NCBI RefSeq assembly: GCF_014205015.1
Contig: NZ_JACHMO010000001.1
Span: forward strand, 1,674,001 to 1,738,000
Direction of reading: 5' to 3'
DNA: 64,000 nt
From: Saccharothrix ecbatanensis
Lineage (GTDB): Bacteria; Actinomycetota; Actinomycetes; Mycobacteriales; Pseudonocardiaceae
The notes under the pieces are model-generated. The model saw only the letters and a program-made list of their open reading frames with translations, was not told the origin of the DNA and ran no database searches. Positions 1 through 8,942 of the stretch are shown in pieces. Within the stretch, counting starts at the first letter, position 1. Every line of letters begins with the position of its first letter. Position numbers and translations under genes: made by a program.

Positions 1-415
1 CGACGCGCTGGCCGGCTCGCCCGGTCACCTCCAGGCCACCGAGTACCGGCGGCTCGCGGTCGACCGGGGCGGACAGCCGGGTGGAGCCCCGGTGCTGATC
101 ATCGTGCTCGCGGTGCTCTGCGCGGGTGTCGCGGTGGGCGCGGGCACGGCGGGCACGGCGGTCGCCCTGACCCGCAGGCGGCGTTTGGCGGCGGCGGGAC
201 CACCACTGTCCGATATGGACACTCCACCGCTCGGCTTCCCGATGCCGCCGGTTGTCCCGATGCCGCCGGTTGTTCCCGGTGATCCGCCGCCGGTTGGTGA
301 TCCGCCACAGAGCGGCCCCGAGCGCGACACCGACAAGATCCAGCGGCGGGAGGCCGACGTCGGCGATCAGGGCCACCAGGCCGAGCGGGATCCCGAATCC
401 GAAAGCCGCGCTTGA
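1..415 (+). CDS. C-terminal fragment of a membrane-anchored protein
   Basis: The reading frame is open from base 2 to a TGA at 413-415, so this is the tail of a gene that begins before the window. It encodes about 137 residues. A single hydrophobic segment (around residues 33-54, rich in Val/Ala/Gly/Leu) is followed by a run of four arginines, then a proline-rich stretch with a repeated PMPPVVP motif and a polar charged tail. This fits a protein anchored near its C-terminus with a short cytoplasmic tail. The family cannot be decided from this part; type VII mycosin proteases and other anchored wall proteins end in a similar way. It converges on the kinase gene with only 17 bp between the two stops. 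Confidence 0.5.
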   Translation, partial: DALAGSPGHLQATEYRRLAVDRGGQPGGAPVLIIVLAVLCAGVAVGAGTAGTAVALTRRRRLAAAGPPLSDMDTPPLGFPMPPVVPMPPVVPGDPPPVGDPPQSGPERDTDKIQRREADVGDQGHQAERDPESESRA

Positions 416-432
416 GGGTCGCGGCGGCTCGG

Positions 433-3400
433 CTACTTGGGGCAACTTGGTGGGTCGCCTCGGTCCGGTCCGAGGGAACGCCATTCGTCGGCGAGCGTGT
501 CGCCGTCCAGCAGCCCACACACCACGTCGGCCGCGTGCTCCGGCACGAGGTGCCAGACCCGGGTGGTGCCGTCCGCCCCGGCGGTGGCGACCCGATCACC
601 GGTCGAGTCGAACGCCACGTCGTTCAGCTCGTCGTCGTGCCGGTCCAGCCGGGCCAGCTGCCGGCCGCCGTCGACCTCCCACAGCCTCAGCACGGTGTCC
701 TGGCTGGCGGTCGCGAGCTGCTTGCCATCCGGGCTGAACGCGACCCGGCGCACGGCGGAGTCGCTGCCGGTGAGCGTGCCGACCTCGACACCGTCGTTGA
801 CCCGCCACAGCCGCACCAGCCGATCACCGCCGCCGGTCGCCAGCAGCGTGCCGTCCGGGCTGAACTCGGCGTCGATCGCGATGCCGTCGTGACCGGGCAG
901 GATGGTCAGCTCCGCGCCCTTGTCCACCAGGTTCCACAACCCCACCTCACCCGCGGACAGAGTCACGGCGAGGGTGCGGTTGTTCGGGCTGAACGCGATC
1001 CCGGTGGGGAAGTTGGTGTCGACCGGGTTCGCCTCGGCGTCGCGCGGCTCGTCGCGGGTCGGCCGACGGCCCGTCACGCTCAGGTCCGCGGCGGCGAGCA
1101 GGAGCACCTCGTCCCGGTCGTCCGGTGAGCCGGTCGGTGTGCGGCCGGCGACCGCGATCGTCCGGCCGTCCGGGCTGAACGCCACCGCGGTGAACTCGGT
1201 GCCGGGCCGGGAGAAGCGACGTGCCTCGACGCCGGTGTCGGTCCGCCACACCACGACCGAGCCGTCGCCGCCGACCGTGACGAACTCAGTGCCGTCCGGG
1301 CTGAACGCCACGCCGTAAGCGTCGTCCTGGTGACCGGCCGTCCGGTGCACCAGATCGCCGGTGGCGCTGTTCCACAACCGGACCGCGCCGTTGCCGCCCG
1401 TAGTGGCGAGCAGGTCCCCGCCGGGCTGGAACGCGGTGGCGAGCACGACGGCGTCCCGGGTGCCGAGCGCCGACCGCCCGTACGACCACACCGTGACCAG
1501 GCCGTCCGAGTCGGCGGTGAGGAGGGTGTGGCTGTCACCGGTCACGGCCAGGCCGAACGTGGACACCGAGCCGGTCGGGAACCCCGCCAGCCGCTCACCG
1601 GTCGCCGGGTCCCAGCCGAAGGCGCTGGTGCCGATCACACCGGCGAACACGTACTTGCCGTCCGGGGCGAAGGCCACCGCGCTGACCCCGGCCGTGGCCG
1701 TCGACAGCACCAAGCGCTCGGTCCACGTCGAGGTGTCCCACAACCGCACGGACGCGTCCAACGAGCCGCTGGCCAGGGTCGCGCCGGTGCGGTCGAACGC
1801 CAGGGCGGAGACCTCGTCGCCGTGACCGGTCAGCGTCGCCACCACGGAGCCGTCGGAGACCCTGTGCACCACGACGTTCTCGTCGGCCGCCAGCGCGATC
1901 AGCGAGCCGTCCGGGTGGTAGGCCATCCGGAGCGACGTGCCGACCGGGAACACGACCCGTTCGGCGAGCGTCCCGATGTCCCAGACCACCACGCCGCGAC
2001 TGGTGAAGGCGGCGAACGTGCGGCCGTCGGGGGAGATCACCGCGTCGATCGCGGTGCCCGGCACGGTGAACACGCGCTCGCGGCCGAGCACGTCCCACAG
2101 TTCGACCTTCTTGCTCAACGGGTCGGCGGCGACCAGGAACCGGCCGTCGTCGCTCATCGCCACGGTGCGGTACCAGCCGTCACCGTCGTGCAGGACGGCC
2201 CTCTCACGGCGTTCGGGCACGTCCCACAGCCGCAGGGAACCGTCCCGGCCGCCGGTCGCGGCGATCTTGCCGTCCGAGCTCACCGCGATCCCCGTGATCG
2301 CGCCCAGGTGTCCGGTCATCCGGCCCCGGTACGAGTCGGCACGGGCGCTGAGCAGCGCACTGCGTCCTTCGAGGGTCGACCCGGCCCGCCACGAACCCAA
2401 CGCGGCCATCGCCGCACGACGCGGATCGACCAGGCTCGTCAACGTCGACTCGGCGGCGAGCTGACGGGAGAGGTTCTGCGACCGGCCGAACTCCGCCCGG
2501 TCCCGCTCGGCCCGGGCCGACTGCTGCAGCTGCGTCGCCACCACGACGGCGACCGACGCCACCACCAGCAGCAGGCTCAACGCGACCACCAGGCCGCGCA
2601 ACCGGTTCGTGCGGCGGCGGGTCATGAGCTGACCGGCCTGCTCGGCGGCCGTGGAGCGGGCCAGGAAGTCCTGTTCCACCGGACGTAATCGGACCCGGTC
2701 GCGCGCGGACTCCAACCACGACGTCAACGCGGCCAGTCGCACGCCGCGGTACAGGTCGTCGGTGTGCTGCCCGGAGTCGACCCAGACCCGCACCGCGTCG
2801 GTGAACCTCCGGTGCTGAACCAGCCCGGCCCGGTCCTCGTCGATCCAGTCCCGCAGCCGCGGCCACGCGGTCAGCAGCGCCTCGTGGCTCAGCCGCGCGC
2901 CGGAACCGTCCACCGTGACCAGCCTGGCCGCGATCAGCTGGTCGAGGATGAACCGGTGCGCGCTGAACTCGGCCGGGTCGACCCGCCGCCGCACCACCGC
3001 GCCGTCGTCCAACACGGCCACCAGCCGCAGCAGGTTCGCCTTCAGCGCTTCCCGGCCCATCGGGTCGAGTCGGGCGTAGATCGCTTCGGCGGTCCGCGAC
3101 ACCGCGCCGTCGATGCCACCCGCGCGGCGATAGGAGGCCAGCGTCAGCACCGCGCCCTCGCGGTGGTGCCACGACTCGCGCAGCGCGTGCGCCAACCGGG
3201 GCAACGCGCCGGGGTCGTAGCCGATCTCGCCGCGCACGCCGAGGTCGGCGATCATCCGCTCCGGCAGGCCCGGTTCGACCTCGACGCCGCAGGCCCGCGC
3301 CGGGGTGACGATCGCCTGCCGCAACTCGGTGGAGTCCATCGGACCCAGCAGCACCGGCGCGGCCAACGCCGACCGCAGCGGCGCCAACTCGATGCACCGG

Positions 3401-4920
3401 TCCAGCAGGTCGGCCCGCACGGCCAGCACCACCAACGCCGGTTTCGCGGCGGCGAGCGCGGCGGCGACCGCCAACCGGTCCGCCTCCGGGGCGCCGTGCG
3501 TGAACAGCTCCTCGAACTGGTCGACCACGATGACCGGCCGCCCGGTGGACGACCTGGCGCACAGCTCACCGAACCGACCGGGCGTCTCGCGGATCACCTT
3601 GGCCCACTCGGCCGCCACGACCGAGGTGTGCGGTGCGATCGCCCTGGCGAGGTTGCCGATCGGGTCGACGCCCGGCGTCAGCACGACCTGGGGCCACTCC
3701 TGCTCCCGGTCCGACTGCTCCCGGCCTGACTGCGCCAGACCTGGCTGGGCCCGGCCGGACGCGAGCGCGGGGAGCAACCCGGCCCGCAGCACCGACGACT
3801 TGCCCGCGCCCGACGCGCCGACCAGCACCACCGGCTCACCGCCGCCGATCTGCTCGGCCAGCCGCACCAGCAGATCCGTCACCACGTGGTCGCGGCCGTG
3901 GAACAGGTCCGCGTCCGCCCGCTCGAACCCGCTCAGGCCCGGATAGGGCGCGGTCGCACGCTCGGTGGGCAGCGCGAGCGTCGGACTCCGGCGCGCGGTG
4001 GACCGGACGATCGCCCGCAGCAGCCTGCCCTGGTCCGGTTCGACCGCCGGCTGGGGCGCGGTCGACGCCGCCGCCTTCACGGTGGCGCCGTCGAACATCG
4101 CCTGTTCCGCCGCGGTCGCCAGCTCGGTGACCGACCCGAACCGCCGGCCCGGGTCCTTGGCCAGGCCCCGCAGCACGACCGCGTCGAGCCGGGGCGAGAT
4201 GGTCGGGTTGAAGATCGACGGCGCGGGCGGTGGCCGCAAGAGGTGCGCGGCGAGTTTGCTGGCCGGATCGGTGCCGGGGTGCGGCAACCGGCCGGTCAGG
4301 CACTCGAACAGCACGCAGGCGAGCGAGTACTGGTCGGACCGCCCGTCGACGTGCGCGGTCGACAGCCGTTCGGGCGCCATGTAGTCCCAGGAGCCGATCA
4401 CCTCGCCGGACCTCGTCAGCGAGGTCGCGTCCGGCGACATCTCGCGGGCGATCCCGAAGTCCGCCAGGTAGGCGTGCCCCTCCGGGGTGATCAGGATGTT
4501 CGACGGCTTGACGTCGCGGTGCACCAACCCCTGCCGGTGCGCCGCGTCCAGCGCGTCGGCGACCTGTCGCAGGATCGCCAGAGCCCGCACGTGGTCCACG
4601 TCGCCGACGCCGAGGGCACGCCGCAGGTCCGTGCCGTCCACCAGCATCATGTCCAGGAACAGCTGGCCGTCGACCTCGCCGAAGTCGTTGACCGGCACGA
4701 CGTTCGGGTGTTCGAGCCCGGCCGCGATCCGCGACTCCCGCTGGAACCTCGACCGGTACTCGCGGTCCGTAGTCGACGACAGGCGCTTCAAGGCGACCAC
4801 GCGGTCGTTGACCGTGTCGTAGGCGCGGTGCACCACGCCCATGCCGCCCTGCCCGATCAGCTCCCGAATCCGGTAGCGCCCGAACTCGGACATGTTCCGG
4901 GTGTCGCCGTCGGCCCCCAT
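433..4920 (-). CDS. Ser/Thr protein kinase fused to a STAND-type ATPase and WD40 propellers
   Basis: A 1495-residue protein in three parts. An N-terminal PknB-type kinase has the glycine loop GQGGMG (about 24-29), the catalytic loop HRDVKPSN (about 130-137) and DFG (about 153). A P-loop NTPase follows with GASGAGKS (about 370) and the Walker B-like VIVVDQFEELF (about 463). One hydrophobic segment lies at about 770-795, then at least twelve WD40-type units (LWD, VWD, LWN) run to the C-terminus, enough for two beta-propellers. The kinase and STAND modules probably face the cytoplasm and the propellers lie beyond the membrane segment, as in actinobacterial sensor kinases of this class; the topology is inferred. 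The ATG at 4920 is preceded by a GAGGGGG ribosome binding site. The substrate and ligand are unknown. Confidence 0.93.
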   Translation of the reverse strand: MGADGDTRNMSEFGRYRIRELIGQGGMGVVHRAYDTVNDRVVALKRLSSTTDREYRSRFQRESRIAAGLEHPNVVPVNDFGEVDGQLFLDMMLVDGTDLRRALGVGDVDHVRALAILRQVADALDAAHRQGLVHRDVKPSNILITPEGHAYLADFGIAREMSPDATSLTRSGEVIGSWDYMAPERLSTAHVDGRSDQYSLACVLFECLTGRLPHPGTDPASKLAAHLLRPPPAPSIFNPTISPRLDAVVLRGLAKDPGRRFGSVTELATAAEQAMFDGATVKAAASTAPQPAVEPDQGRLLRAIVRSTARRSPTLALPTERATAPYPGLSGFERADADLFHGRDHVVTDLLVRLAEQIGGGEPVVLVGASGAGKSSVLRAGLLPALASGRAQPGLAQSGREQSDREQEWPQVVLTPGVDPIGNLARAIAPHTSVVAAEWAKVIRETPGRFGELCARSSTGRPVIVVDQFEELFTHGAPEADRLAVAAALAAAKPALVVLAVRADLLDRCIELAPLRSALAAPVLLGPMDSTELRQAIVTPARACGVEVEPGLPERMIADLGVRGEIGYDPGALPRLAHALRESWHHREGAVLTLASYRRAGGIDGAVSRTAEAIYARLDPMGREALKANLLRLVAVLDDGAVVRRRVDPAEFSAHRFILDQLIAARLVTVDGSGARLSHEALLTAWPRLRDWIDEDRAGLVQHRRFTDAVRVWVDSGQHTDDLYRGVRLAALTSWLESARDRVRLRPVEQDFLARSTAAEQAGQLMTRRRTNRLRGLVVALSLLLVVASVAVVVATQLQQSARAERDRAEFGRSQNLSRQLAAESTLTSLVDPRRAAMAALGSWRAGSTLEGRSALLSARADSYRGRMTGHLGAITGIAVSSDGKIAATGGRDGSLRLWDVPERRERAVLHDGDGWYRTVAMSDDGRFLVAADPLSKKVELWDVLGRERVFTVPGTAIDAVISPDGRTFAAFTSRGVVVWDIGTLAERVVFPVGTSLRMAYHPDGSLIALAADENVVVHRVSDGSVVATLTGHGDEVSALAFDRTGATLASGSLDASVRLWDTSTWTERLVLSTATAGVSAVAFAPDGKYVFAGVIGTSAFGWDPATGERLAGFPTGSVSTFGLAVTGDSHTLLTADSDGLVTVWSYGRSALGTRDAVVLATAFQPGGDLLATTGGNGAVRLWNSATGDLVHRTAGHQDDAYGVAFSPDGTEFVTVGGDGSVVVWRTDTGVEARRFSRPGTEFTAVAFSPDGRTIAVAGRTPTGSPDDRDEVLLLAAADLSVTGRRPTRDEPRDAEANPVDTNFPTGIAFSPNNRTLAVTLSAGEVGLWNLVDKGAELTILPGHDGIAIDAEFSPDGTLLATGGGDRLVRLWRVNDGVEVGTLTGSDSAVRRVAFSPDGKQLATASQDTVLRLWEVDGGRQLARLDRHDDELNDVAFDSTGDRVATAGADGTTRVWHLVPEHAADVVCGLLDGDTLADEWRSLGPDRGDPPSCPK

Positions 4921-4996
4921 GACTCCCCCTCGTTCGGCCTGACGCCACGGTACTGGGTGTGATCATCGCCAGACAGGACGTGGGGAGGGTGCGCGA

Positions 4997-5056
4997 ACGC
5001 CGGCCCGCAAGAGTGGCGCGGGCCGGCGTCGGCGAAAACCCGGCGTGAAACCGGGT
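4997..5056 (-). terminator. Two hairpins downstream of the M15 peptidase gene
   Basis: Two perfect inverted repeats lie in the gap below the peptidase stop. The first met by transcription has arms 5051-5056 and 5038-5043 (ACCCGG/CCGGGT, 7-nt loop) and is followed on the minus strand by TTTT, a classical intrinsic terminator. The second has 12-bp arms at 4997-5008 and 5018-5029 with a 9-nt loop. Together they would stop transcription before the kinase gene. Confidence 0.65.
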
Positions 5057-5095
5057 GCGGTTCGTTCGTGCCTGTCGGATACCGCAGGTCGGACG

Positions 5096-5818
5096 TCAGA
5101 TACCGCAGGCGGAAGCCGACCAGAAGCGGCTGCTCCGGTGGTCGACGTGGGTGTGGTCGCCGTGACCCGGGTAGCCCGGGCCGAGGATGCCCCGGAAACC
5201 GTGGTAGCGGGCCTGCTGGGCCATCCGGCACAGGGAGTGCGACCCCGCGCCGAGATCCACCCCGTCGCCGTACATGTGCCGTGAGTCGGATGAACCGCCC
5301 ACCGCGCTGTTGCACGAGATGCTGCGGAAGCCGCTGGTCACGCGGATCGGCTGGTCACCGAGCGCGTGCCGCATCGCCTGGAGCTTCCACATCGACACCA
5401 GCGCGTTGAACTTGGCCGTCGCCGCGGACACCTTGCCACCCGACCAGGTCGAGTTGCAGTTGTTCAACTCCCCGTACGAGAAGTTGATCGGCGTGCAGTC
5501 GTCGTCCTGGAGCGCGTAGAGCTTCGAGAAGGTGGCATTGCCGGCCACGCCGTCCGCCGCCAGCCCGTAGGCCTGCTGGAAACGCACGACCGCGGACTTC
5601 GTGGCGGGGCCGAACGAGCCGTCCAGGCCGAGCACCCCGCCGTAGCCGGGGTAGCCGGACAGCCGGATCTGCAACTGGCGCACGTCCTCGCCGGTCGCTC
5701 CTTGCGAGAGCGTTCGGTTCCACGTGTAGCAGCCGTCGGCTTGAGCCGTTCCTCCGCCGGCCACCACTACGACGGCGACAAGGGCTAACGAGGCGATATA
5801 CGAAACGAGTCGGAGCAC
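5096..5818 (-). CDS. Secreted peptidoglycan-binding D-Ala-D-Ala carboxypeptidase-like peptidase (M15)
   Basis: A 240-residue exported wall enzyme. Residues 1-27 form a signal peptide ending in AQA. A PG_binding_1 domain follows (about 38-103, LSQGATGEDVRQLQ, ending in FQQAYGLAADGVAG). The C-terminal half is a VanY/M15-type zinc peptidase: SRHMYGDGVD (His181, Asp188) and DHTHVDH (His222/His224) supply the expected zinc ligands and catalytic residues, as in the Streptomyces albus G DD-carboxypeptidase. Several cysteines suit an extracellular protein. The GTG start at 5818 has GGAGG four bases upstream. The predicted role is trimming stem peptides in peptidoglycan. The gene stands alone and is followed by two hairpins. 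Confidence 0.9.
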   Translation of the reverse strand: MLRLVSYIASLALVAVVVVAGGGTAQADGCYTWNRTLSQGATGEDVRQLQIRLSGYPGYGGVLGLDGSFGPATKSAVVRFQQAYGLAADGVAGNATFSKLYALQDDDCTPINFSYGELNNCNSTWSGGKVSAATAKFNALVSMWKLQAMRHALGDQPIRVTSGFRSISCNSAVGGSSDSRHMYGDGVDLGAGSHSLCRMAQQARYHGFRGILGPGYPGHGDHTHVDHRSSRFWSASACGI

Positions 5819-5961
5819 AGGACCTCCAGACAGGGTTGGGGGACGGGTCTGGAGCCTTGCGGAGACGAAAACTTACGTCAATCTGTCCTGGATGTCTGAA
5901 TATTTCACACATCGCGAACAGTTTGTGAACAACCTGCGACCGTGGCCCGTGCACGCGTCGA

Positions 5962-7284
5962 TCACCGGGGTGGCGCCTTCGGTCCCGTGCGGGCCAGCGT
6001 GCGGGTGTGCCCGCGTGATCGCACCACAGGCGCGTGCGACGGTAAAGGCTGGGACTCCGGCGGCGCCAGGTGCTGCGGCGGACGTGGTGGCCCGCTCGCG
6101 GCCACCTTGTTCTGCCGCCACAGCTCCGTGGACAGCTTGATCATCGCGGTGGGCGCGTCCAGCCCGACCATGCCGACCAGACGGCCGTCGCTGATGAACC
6201 CGGTGATGGTCCGGTGGTCCTTCTGCGACCCGGCCAACGTCGTCGTGTCCGTGCCCATCGCGGGCAGGCCCGAGCCCTGGATGCGCATCCCGTACTGCTC
6301 CGTCCAGAACCGGGGGACGGGGGTGAACGGCCGCGAAGACTCCCTGCCCGCCAACAGGTTCTCCGCGGCCGCCCGACCCATTTCCACCGCGTTGAGCCAG
6401 TGCTCCACCCGACGCGGCTGCCCTCCGAACCGGAGGTTCGGCCACCGCGCGACGTCACCGGCGGCCACGATGTCGGTCCCGCCGACCACGTGGCACGTCG
6501 GGTCGCACAGCACGCCGTCCTCCAGCACCAGACCCGACCCGCGCAGCCAGGCGACCGACGGCGACGCGCCCACCGCGATCACCACGACCGCGGCGAAGAA
6601 CACCTGCCCGTCGGACAGGTGGATGGCGACCCCACCCGACTGCCGCACCCAGTGCCGGATCTTCACGCCCATCGCCATCCGGACACCGCGCGCCCGGTGC
6701 GCCTCGGTGACCGTGTCCGCGATGTTCTTGCCGACCGCGCTGCCCAGCAACGTGGACGACCGGCTCACGATGGCCACGTCACGCCCCATCGTCTTCACCG
6801 ACGCCGCCATCTCGCAGCCGATGAGTCCGCCGCCGATCACCACGATCAGCCCCTGCGTCGAGTTGATCGCCCGCTTGATCGCGATCGCGTCGTCCACCGT
6901 CCGCAGCACGTGAATCCGTGGGTCCTGCCGCGGCGCGCCCGCGAGGTGCCGCGGCTCGACGCCGGTCGCGATGATCAGCCCGTCGTACTTCAGCTCCTCG
7001 CCACCGGGCAGTCCGACCACGTGCCGGTCCGGCTCCAGGTGCGTCGCGCCCGTGCCCAGCCGCCACACCGCGTCCAGCTCACGGCTGATCGTCAGCCGCA
7101 GGTCGGACGCGATCAGCTCGCCGTTGATCGCCTCCTTGGACAGCGCCGGCCGGTGGTAGGGCAGGTGCCGTTCCGCGCCCACGATGACGATCTCGCCGCG
7201 GAAGCCCAGCTCCCGCAGCCGTTCGCCCGCCCGCAGCCCGGCCAGGCCGCCGCCCGCGATCACCACGCGTTCCTCGTTCTTCAC
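5962..7284 (-). CDS. FAD-dependent ferredoxin/rubredoxin reductase-like oxidoreductase
   Basis: A 440-residue flavoprotein of the pyridine nucleotide-disulfide oxidoreductase class, closest to reductases of ferredoxin-dependent systems such as rhodocoxin or putidaredoxin reductase. The N-terminal FAD fold is VVIAGGGLAGLRAGE; a second GxGxxG motif (VVIGGGLIGCEMA, about residue 150) binds NAD(P)H. The PYHRPALSKE motif is typical of the family. The last 40-50 residues are Pro/Ala/Arg-rich and probably disordered. The GTG start overlaps the upstream stop by 4 bp (GTGA), so it is translationally coupled to the cytochrome b/ferredoxin fusion and probably feeds electrons to its ferredoxin domain. 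It is the last gene of the four-gene operon starting at 9521. Confidence 0.88.
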   Translation of the reverse strand: MKNEERVVIAGGGLAGLRAGERLRELGFRGEIVIVGAERHLPYHRPALSKEAINGELIASDLRLTISRELDAVWRLGTGATHLEPDRHVVGLPGGEELKYDGLIIATGVEPRHLAGAPRQDPRIHVLRTVDDAIAIKRAINSTQGLIVVIGGGLIGCEMAASVKTMGRDVAIVSRSSTLLGSAVGKNIADTVTEAHRARGVRMAMGVKIRHWVRQSGGVAIHLSDGQVFFAAVVVIAVGASPSVAWLRGSGLVLEDGVLCDPTCHVVGGTDIVAAGDVARWPNLRFGGQPRRVEHWLNAVEMGRAAAENLLAGRESSRPFTPVPRFWTEQYGMRIQGSGLPAMGTDTTTLAGSQKDHRTITGFISDGRLVGMVGLDAPTAMIKLSTELWRQNKVAASGPPRPPQHLAPPESQPLPSHAPVVRSRGHTRTLARTGPKAPPR

Positions 7285-8120
7285 CGCACACGCTCCCGCA
7301 GCTCGATCGCGCGCATCGGACAGGCGCGTGCGGCGGCCCGCGCCTGGGCGAACTGCTCCGGCGGCGGCCTGCGCTCATAACGCAGCCGCTCGTCGTCGAC
7401 CAGCTGGAACAGCCCCGGCGCCTCGGCCTGGCAGATGCCGTAACGGTGGCAGCGCTCGTTGTCGACGCTGATGTCCAGCGCCGCCCCGCCCGCGCCGTCC
7501 GGCTCCGGTTCGAAACCGGGCTCCGGCTCCAGCATGCCCAGCTTCACCAGCACGTGCGGCGGCAGGAAGCGCGCGATGGCGATGGTCGCCGTGGGTATCA
7601 GGATGGTGAGGCCGGCCAGCCACACCACGGCCAGGGTGCCGTTGGCGATGGCGCCGAACCACGAGTGCACGACGGTGACGGCGACCGCGACGTAGGCGAG
7701 TTGGTGCAGCCTCAGCCACTTGCGGTAGTAGACCTTCTTGCGCAGACCGGCCGTGATGGCGATGGTCAGCATGATCTCCAGGCCCAGGATGCCCAGGGCG
7801 TGCCGGAACAGGCCGCCGTTGGCGAACGGCACGAGGAGCTGGAGATAGGTGAACGGGTTGAGCTGCAACAAGGTGAACGCGACTGCGTGCAGCGACCCGA
7901 ACGTCAGGGCCATGGTGGCCAGCACCATGTGGCTGTTGCGCAACCCCTGTCTGCCGGAGAGCTTGTTGGCCCAGCCCGTCGCGATCAGCACGCCCCAGCA
8001 CAGGGTGGCGCACATGGTCGCGTAGGCCAGACGCGCCGAGAGCTGCGCCACTTGGCGCACTCCGGCGTCGTGGTCGCCGCCGGCCGCCTGGGCGATCAGC
8101 AGCGGAACCTGGGTGAGCAC
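7281..8120 (-). CDS. Ferric reductase-like transmembrane protein fused to a ferredoxin domain
   Basis: A 279-residue membrane protein. Residues about 20-195 contain five or six hydrophobic helices with histidines placed as in ferric reductase/cytochrome b-like domains (RNSHM, GSLHAV, LFRHAL, LRLHQLAY, VVHSWF), which suggests haem ligation. After a proline/glutamate linker, residues about 215-279 form a small ferredoxin: CHRYGIC followed by a distant ACPM, the pattern of single-cluster 3Fe-4S/4Fe-4S ferredoxins of P450 systems. The fusion places a soluble one-electron carrier on a membrane haem protein. The GTG start at 8120 has GGAGG nine bases upstream. It overlaps the flavoprotein reductase gene by 4 bp, implying one electron path from NAD(P)H via FAD and Fe-S to the membrane haem. 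Confidence 0.85.
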   Translation of the reverse strand: MLTQVPLLIAQAAGGDHDAGVRQVAQLSARLAYATMCATLCWGVLIATGWANKLSGRQGLRNSHMVLATMALTFGSLHAVAFTLLQLNPFTYLQLLVPFANGGLFRHALGILGLEIMLTIAITAGLRKKVYYRKWLRLHQLAYVAVAVTVVHSWFGAIANGTLAVVWLAGLTILIPTATIAIARFLPPHVLVKLGMLEPEPGFEPEPDGAGGAALDISVDNERCHRYGICQAEAPGLFQLVDDERLRYERRPPPEQFAQARAAARACPMRAIELRERVR

Positions 8121-8177
8121 TGGTCATTACCTCCGAGATGGCGGGAGAGAACTCGCAGGTGGTGGGAGGGGACGCTC

Positions 8178-8930
8178 TTACTTGACGTCGCCGCGAGGCC
8201 GCAGCACGCGCAGGATTCCGATCGTCACCACCGCTCCTGCCAGGCACATGAGGAGCACGACAAGGGGACTGGGCCCGTCCGACGGGAGCTGCGCGGACGC
8301 CCGCACCGGGTCGCCGCGCACCGCCGCCGCGGGCGCCACACCGGCCGCGACCGGTTTGGACAGGCCCATGTCGGTGACCATGTTGGTGCTCTCCAACAGG
8401 GTCATGTGCTTGAGCACGATCTGGTTGCACACCTGGGCGAACTGCCGGATCGCCTCGTTGCGGGTGTTCGCGCGGACCGTGCCGATGGCCGGGAAGATCG
8501 AGCCGTGCGCGGCACGCAGCCGGTTGGCGAACGAGTCGTCGAACGCGGTGCCGGTGAGCGAACGCATCTCCGCCATCCAGGACTGCTGGTCGGCGTTGGG
8601 CTCGTTCGGCAACGTCACGCCCATCTGCGAAGCGAGCCGCACCACCCGTTCGTCCAGGAACATGTGGTCACTGGCCAGCTGCGCGCCGACCTCCTTGACC
8701 CTGGTGCTCGCCGCGCGGGTCTTCGTCTCCTCGCCCATGGGCATCTCCCACAGGCCCGCGAGCCGCACCTTGACCAGCAGTTCCTTGTCCAGCGCGGAGA
8801 TCGGGCCCAACGGGGTCTGCTGCACCGGCCCCGCCTCGGCCGGGTCGTCGGCGTGCGCGACACCCGGCAGCACGGGAAGCAACAGCAGGTGCACGGCCAG
8901 CGCGACCGCCGCGAAACGCTTGGCTGACAT
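8178..8930 (-). CDS. DUF4142 exported protein with C-terminal membrane anchor
   Basis: A 250-residue protein with a signal peptide (about residues 1-27, ending AHA), a DUF4142 four-helix domain (about 45-185; LVKVRLAGLWEMPMGEE, LASDHMFLDERVVRLASQMGV) and a C-terminal transmembrane helix followed by RPRGDVK. DUF4142 domains resemble ferritin-like bundles and are usually exported; their biochemical role is not established. Most of the protein should lie outside the membrane. It begins 12 bp after the lipoprotein gene and is followed by the cytochrome b/ferredoxin gene, so an accessory role in a membrane redox chain is likely but inferred. Confidence 0.85.
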   Translation of the reverse strand: MSAKRFAAVALAVHLLLLPVLPGVAHADDPAEAGPVQQTPLGPISALDKELLVKVRLAGLWEMPMGEETKTRAASTRVKEVGAQLASDHMFLDERVVRLASQMGVTLPNEPNADQQSWMAEMRSLTGTAFDDSFANRLRAAHGSIFPAIGTVRANTRNEAIRQFAQVCNQIVLKHMTLLESTNMVTDMGLSKPVAAGVAPAAAVRGDPVRASAQLPSDGPSPLVVLLMCLAGAVVTIGILRVLRPRGDVK

Positions 8931-8942
8931 GGTTTTCTCGTC

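Noticed and set aside
25..336. Minus-strand frame at the window start
   Set aside because: Gly/Thr-repeat shadow of the plus-strand proline-rich tail; the plus frame has a membrane helix with basic flank.
7500..7530. tRNA-like GGTTCGAAACC motif
   Set aside because: It lies inside the coding region of the membrane ferredoxin fusion and no cloverleaf can be drawn around it.
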